A stretch of DNA of 24,548 nucleotides, from positions 1 to 24,548 of IMG/VR virus record IMGVR_UViG_3300032213_000061, one strand, 5' to 3'. Positions 22,015-24,548 of this stretch are shown in pieces. Within the stretch, counting starts at the first letter, position 1, and each line of letters begins with the position of its first letter. A program made the position numbers and the translations under genes. Below the pieces are notes generated by a model that saw nothing but the letters and a program-made list of their open reading frames with translations, did no database searches and was not told the DNA's origin. This stretch comes from a virus.

Positions 22015-24315
22015 ATGGCTAATTATTCTATTGATGTTGTTGATAGCAACAATATAACAGTAGAAGTAACGCCTACTTCTACAACTGAAATTACTATTGA
22101 TCGTGGAGTGCAAGGCGCTTCAGGTCAATCAGGTTATAGTGGTTATTCAGGCTATAGCGGTGTATCAGGCGCTTCAGGTATATCAGGATTTAGTGGCATA
22201 AGCGGTTATTCAGGTTTTTCAGGAATTAGTGGTTGGTCAGGCGCTAGTGGTATAAGTGGAGCTTCAGGCATATCAGGTTGGAGTGGTGCAAGTGGCACAA
22301 GCGGATTTAGTGGTATATCAGGATGGAGTGGTATATCAGGATTTTCAGGATATAGCGGAAGTGGCATTAGTGGATGGAGTGGCTTTAGCGGAATATCAGG
22401 TTGGTCAGGATTTAGTGGCATTAATGGTTTAAGTGGATATAGCGGACAAAATGGCGCAGAGGGTATAAGCGGCTATTCAGGTTTTTCAGGATTTAGTGGC
22501 GAGGTTGGAACTTCAGGATTTAGCGGCTATTCAGGCATTTCAGGCTATAGCGGAATTAGCGGAACTAATGGCGTAAGTGGAGCTAGTGGTTTTAGCGGAT
22601 ATTCAGGTGCGGTTGGTGCAAGCGGAACTTCAGGCTATTCAGGATTTAGTGGTATAAATGGCGAAAGCGGATATTCAGGAATAAATGGTTCAAGCGGTCT
22701 ATCAGGTTATAGCGGATATAGCGGACTGGTCGGCGCTTCAGGCATATCAGGATTTAGTGGCTATAGTGGAACAAGTGGCTATAGTGGCGCAGTAGGCGCA
22801 AGCGGAACAAGTGGTATATCAGGCTATAGCGGATTTAGTGGCGCACAAGGTCAATCATCAAGCTTTTTTGAATATGATGCTCATACAACATCAACTTCAG
22901 GCTACCCAGGCAATGGTAAAATTAGTTGGGATAATGCAACTCAAGCAAGTGCAACTATAGTTAATGTTTCACACTTAACTAAAACTAATGTTGATATAGA
23001 TATTTATTTAGCTTTATTAACCAACACAGAACAATTTGTAATTCAAGATCAAAATGCAAGTATTAATTCTCAAACTTGGCAAATTAATGGCACACCAATT
23101 AATTACAATGCTGGCACTTCAACCTCTTATTGGGCTTATCCTGTTACTTTAGTATCAAGTAGTGGCACAGGCACTACAAACTTTGCAAACAATCATAATT
23201 TAATTTTAGCACTTGTTAATGGTGTATCAGGCGTATCAGGGTTTAGCGGATATAGTGGCTATAGTGGATTTTCAGGCGCACAAGGAACTAGCGGATTTTC
23301 AGGTTATAGCGGTGCAGTTGGAACTCCAGGTCTTTCAGGTTATAGCGGATATTCAGGATATTCAGGCGAACAAGGTTTGTCAGGCTTTAGCGGAATCAAT
23401 GGTGCTAGTGGAACAAGCGGATTTAGCGGAACTAACGGAACAAGCGGCGCATCAGGCTTTTCAGGATATTCAGGTTTTAGTGGAGCAGTAGGCACAAGTG
23501 GGTTTAGTGGCTATAGCGGAACTAATGGAACTAATGGTGATTCAGGCTTTAGTGGATATTCAGGTCTTTCAGGATTTTCAGGAATAAGCGGATATTCAGG
23601 TTGGAGTGGCGAACAAGGCTTTTCAGGCTATAGTGGTATTAACGGAACTTCAGGCATTAGCGGATTTAGTGGCGCTAACGGAACATCGGGTTTTAGTGGA
23701 TATTCAGGAAGTGGATTTAGTGGCTATTCGGGATATAGTGGTTATAGTGGTGCTGATGGAGCATCAGGCATAAGTGGTTATTCAGGCTTTAGTGGTGCGA
23801 ATGGCGCAAGTGGTTTTTCAGGTTGGAGTGGCATAAGCGGTTATAGTGGCACATCAGGGTATTCAGGTTATAGCGGCGTAGCTCCCAATGCAACTTATAT
23901 TAGAACTCAATTTGCTGCAACGGCTGGGCAAACTGTATTTACTGTTGCTTATACTGTTGGCTATCTTGAAGTATTCCAAAACGGAACATTCCTAAAATTA
24001 GGCACAGATTATACTGCAACTAATGGCACTTCATTTACTTTAGCTACAGGTGCTACACTTAATGATGTTGTTGAAGCGATTGCTTATAACACAATTAATA
24101 TTGCCACACCTGCAATGATTTACAATACATTTACTGCAACGGCTGGACAAACATCATTTACAACAAGCAATACTTATACTGCAAATAAAATTCAAATATC
24201 AGTTAATGGTGTAGAATTAGTTAATGGAAGTGATTGCACAGTTAGCGGTGGCACTACATTTACAACAACTGCATTAGCACTAAACGACAGGGTATCAGCA
24301 ATATATCCAATATAA
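22015..24315 (+). CDS. Collagen-like Gly-X-Ser tail fibre
   Basis: 766 residues. Layout: a short beta head (1-30, NYSIDVVDSNNITVEV); a Gly-X-Y block of 251 residues (31-281, 83 triplets plus a two-residue break); a globular insert of about 121 residues (282-402) containing SGYPGNGKISWDNATQAS, of the kind that interrupts collagen-like phage fibres; a second Gly-X-Y block of 221 residues (403-623, 73 triplets plus a break); and two copies of a beta module starting FAATAGQTVF (633) and FTATAGQTSF (706). The Y position is mostly Ser, X is often Tyr, Phe, Trp or Ile, and there is a single Pro, unlike animal collagen. Likely a trimeric rod with terminal adhesin. It has no strong ribosome site, which fits coupling to the gene ending one base upstream. 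Confidence 0.85.
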   Translation: MANYSIDVVDSNNITVEVTPTSTTEITIDRGVQGASGQSGYSGYSGYSGVSGASGISGFSGISGYSGFSGISGWSGASGISGASGISGWSGASGTSGFSGISGWSGISGFSGYSGSGISGWSGFSGISGWSGFSGINGLSGYSGQNGAEGISGYSGFSGFSGEVGTSGFSGYSGISGYSGISGTNGVSGASGFSGYSGAVGASGTSGYSGFSGINGESGYSGINGSSGLSGYSGYSGLVGASGISGFSGYSGTSGYSGAVGASGTSGISGYSGFSGAQGQSSSFFEYDAHTTSTSGYPGNGKISWDNATQASATIVNVSHLTKTNVDIDIYLALLTNTEQFVIQDQNASINSQTWQINGTPINYNAGTSTSYWAYPVTLVSSSGTGTTNFANNHNLILALVNGVSGVSGFSGYSGYSGFSGAQGTSGFSGYSGAVGTPGLSGYSGYSGYSGEQGLSGFSGINGASGTSGFSGTNGTSGASGFSGYSGFSGAVGTSGFSGYSGTNGTNGDSGFSGYSGLSGFSGISGYSGWSGEQGFSGYSGINGTSGISGFSGANGTSGFSGYSGSGFSGYSGYSGYSGADGASGISGYSGFSGANGASGFSGWSGISGYSGTSGYSGYSGVAPNATYIRTQFAATAGQTVFTVAYTVGYLEVFQNGTFLKLGTDYTATNGTSFTLATGATLNDVVEAIAYNTINIATPAMIYNTFTATAGQTSFTTSNTYTANKIQISVNGVELVNGSDCTVSGGTTFTTTALALNDRVSAIYPI
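22105..22857 (+). repeat. Gly-X-Ser triplet repeat, block 1
   Basis: 753 nt encode 83 Gly-X-Y triplets plus one two-residue Gly-Ser break at 22357-22362. Nine-base periodicity is visible as alternating TCAGGA/AGTGGT-type units, with Ser codons mixed among TCA, AGT and AGC and Gly codons among GGT, GGC and GGA. Occasional triplets (GINGxxG, GAVGAS, GTNGVS) replace the dominant Gly-aromatic-Ser. It is part of the fibre gene, not a CRISPR. Confidence 0.95.
23221..23883 (+). repeat. Gly-X-Ser triplet repeat, block 2
   Basis: 663 nt encode 73 triplets plus one two-residue Gly-Ser break at 23707-23712, in the same local context (GYSGSG) as the break in block 1. It holds the only proline of the two blocks (GTPGLS near 23323). 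Composition and codon mixing are as in block 1, so the two blocks probably arose by internal duplication and then drifted. Confidence 0.95.
23911..24312 (+). repeat. Tandem C-terminal adhesin module (two copies)
   Basis: Copy 1 begins at 23911 (FAATAGQTVF, then a YLEVFQNGTFLKLGTDYTAT segment and TLNDVVEAI). Copy 2 begins at 24130 (FTATAGQTSF, then IQISVNGVELVNGSD and ALNDRVSAI). Each is about 60 residues of beta type with pattern F.ATAGQT.F ... NG..L..G.D ... L.D.V. A related copy lies in the J-like protein from 17199. Confidence 0.85.
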
Positions 24316-24324
24316 AGGATTAAC

Positions 24325-24548
24325 ATGGACAAGATAACACAAGATGCTTTAGCATACTTTAAGAAGTATGATCGAAATCATTACAGATTTTTACTGACAA
24401 ACAATTATGAGCGGGCAGTTTTTTTAAAAGGCGATCCAGTCTTTCCTAGAGAAACCACTCGTTATCTATGGGCTAACCGCAATCTATTAGGCAAGAATAT
24501 TCTTGAGATAGGTTGTTCTACAGGTTACGGCTCTCAATTCCTTCCTAA
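24325..24548 (+). CDS. SAM-dependent methyltransferase (5' part, cut by window end)
   Basis: The reading frame starts at ATG 24325, preceded by AAAGGATT about 5 nt upstream, and stays open to the end of the window (74 codons). After an N-terminal helical part (MDKITQDALAYFKKYDRNHY) and RETTRYLWANRNLLG, the sequence NILEIGCSTGYGSQFLP is motif I of class I methyltransferases (the E/DxGxGxG-type S-adenosylmethionine loop). The substrate domain is missing from the window, so the target (DNA, glycan or protein) is unknown. It lies 9 nt after the fibre gene and is read in the same direction, so it may modify a fibre, a surface sugar or be a separate late function. Confidence 0.8.
   Translation, partial: MDKITQDALAYFKKYDRNHYRFLLTNNYERAVFLKGDPVFPRETTRYLWANRNLLGKNILEIGCSTGYGSQFLP

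Noticed and set aside
22206-22421. Proline/leucine-rich reading frame on the minus strand
   Set aside because: It is the mirror of the Gly-X-Ser repeat read in the other direction; its repeat content follows from the collagen-like gene and it has no ribosome site.
22105-23883. CRISPR-like periodic repeats
   Set aside because: The period is 9 nt within an open reading frame with Gly-X-Ser coding; there are no spacers.

Overview
The window is a single, gene-dense late (virion structure) module of a tailed dsDNA phage or prophage with long-tailed (siphovirus-type) lambda/HK97-like architecture. Every supported gene is on the + strand. Genes mostly overlap by 1-8 nt or are separated by fewer than 65 nt, so there is no gene-free stretch over 300 bases. 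Base composition is clearly AT-rich, and ribosome binding sites are mostly AAAGGA/AGGAAA types. There are no tRNAs, rRNAs, CRISPR arrays, insertion sequences, integrase, lysis or replication genes here. The lambda/RcGTA-type tail-tip order suggests a Gram-negative host. The adhesin types (SPRY, LamG, Gly-X-Ser collagen-like) recall uncultured aquatic phages, but nothing in the sequence names the host.

Layout. (1) Packaging and head, 44-6968: P27-type small terminase, large terminase, HK97-type portal, a 36-residue mini-gene, S78-type prohead protease, the major capsid protein with an N-terminal scaffold-like coiled coil, a strong intrinsic terminator, and then a second, clearly paralogous capsid protein lacking the long scaffold arm. 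(2) Neck, 6972-8403: head-tail connector, head-closure protein, tail-terminator-like protein. (3) Tail tube, 8436-12461: tail tube protein, two small unknown genes, an HK97-gp10-like tail completion protein, a G/GT tail-assembly chaperone pair joined by a predicted -1 ribosomal frameshift at T_TTA_AAG, and a short tape measure protein (573 residues, implying a tail of very roughly 85 nm).

(4) Tail tip, 12480-18092: a cupin-fold protein, two tip/hub proteins, a GNAT-like acetyltransferase where a NlpC/P60 peptidase usually sits, and a 1125-residue J-like tip protein with extra C-terminal adhesin modules. (5) Receptor-binding and fibre region, 18102-24315: a short fibre protein, a LamG+SPRY multidomain adhesin with a triplicated C-terminal unit, a fibre-assembly-like protein, a BppU-like anchor, and a 766-residue collagen-like fibre made of Gly-X-Ser triplets with aromatic X residues and almost no proline. 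(6) The 5' end of a SAM-dependent methyltransferase gene, cut by the window end.

The genes work as one assembly line: TerS/TerL pump DNA through the portal into a capsid matured by the protease. The neck proteins seal the head and join it to a tail whose length is set by the tape measure with GT chaperone help. The J-like tip and the three large fibre/adhesin proteins recognise the host. The most notable points are the tandem paralogous capsid genes split by a terminator, the unusual aromatic Gly-X-Ser fibre, the adhesin module shared between the tip protein and the fibre, and enzyme-like inserts (cupin, GNAT, methyltransferase) in a structural operon.
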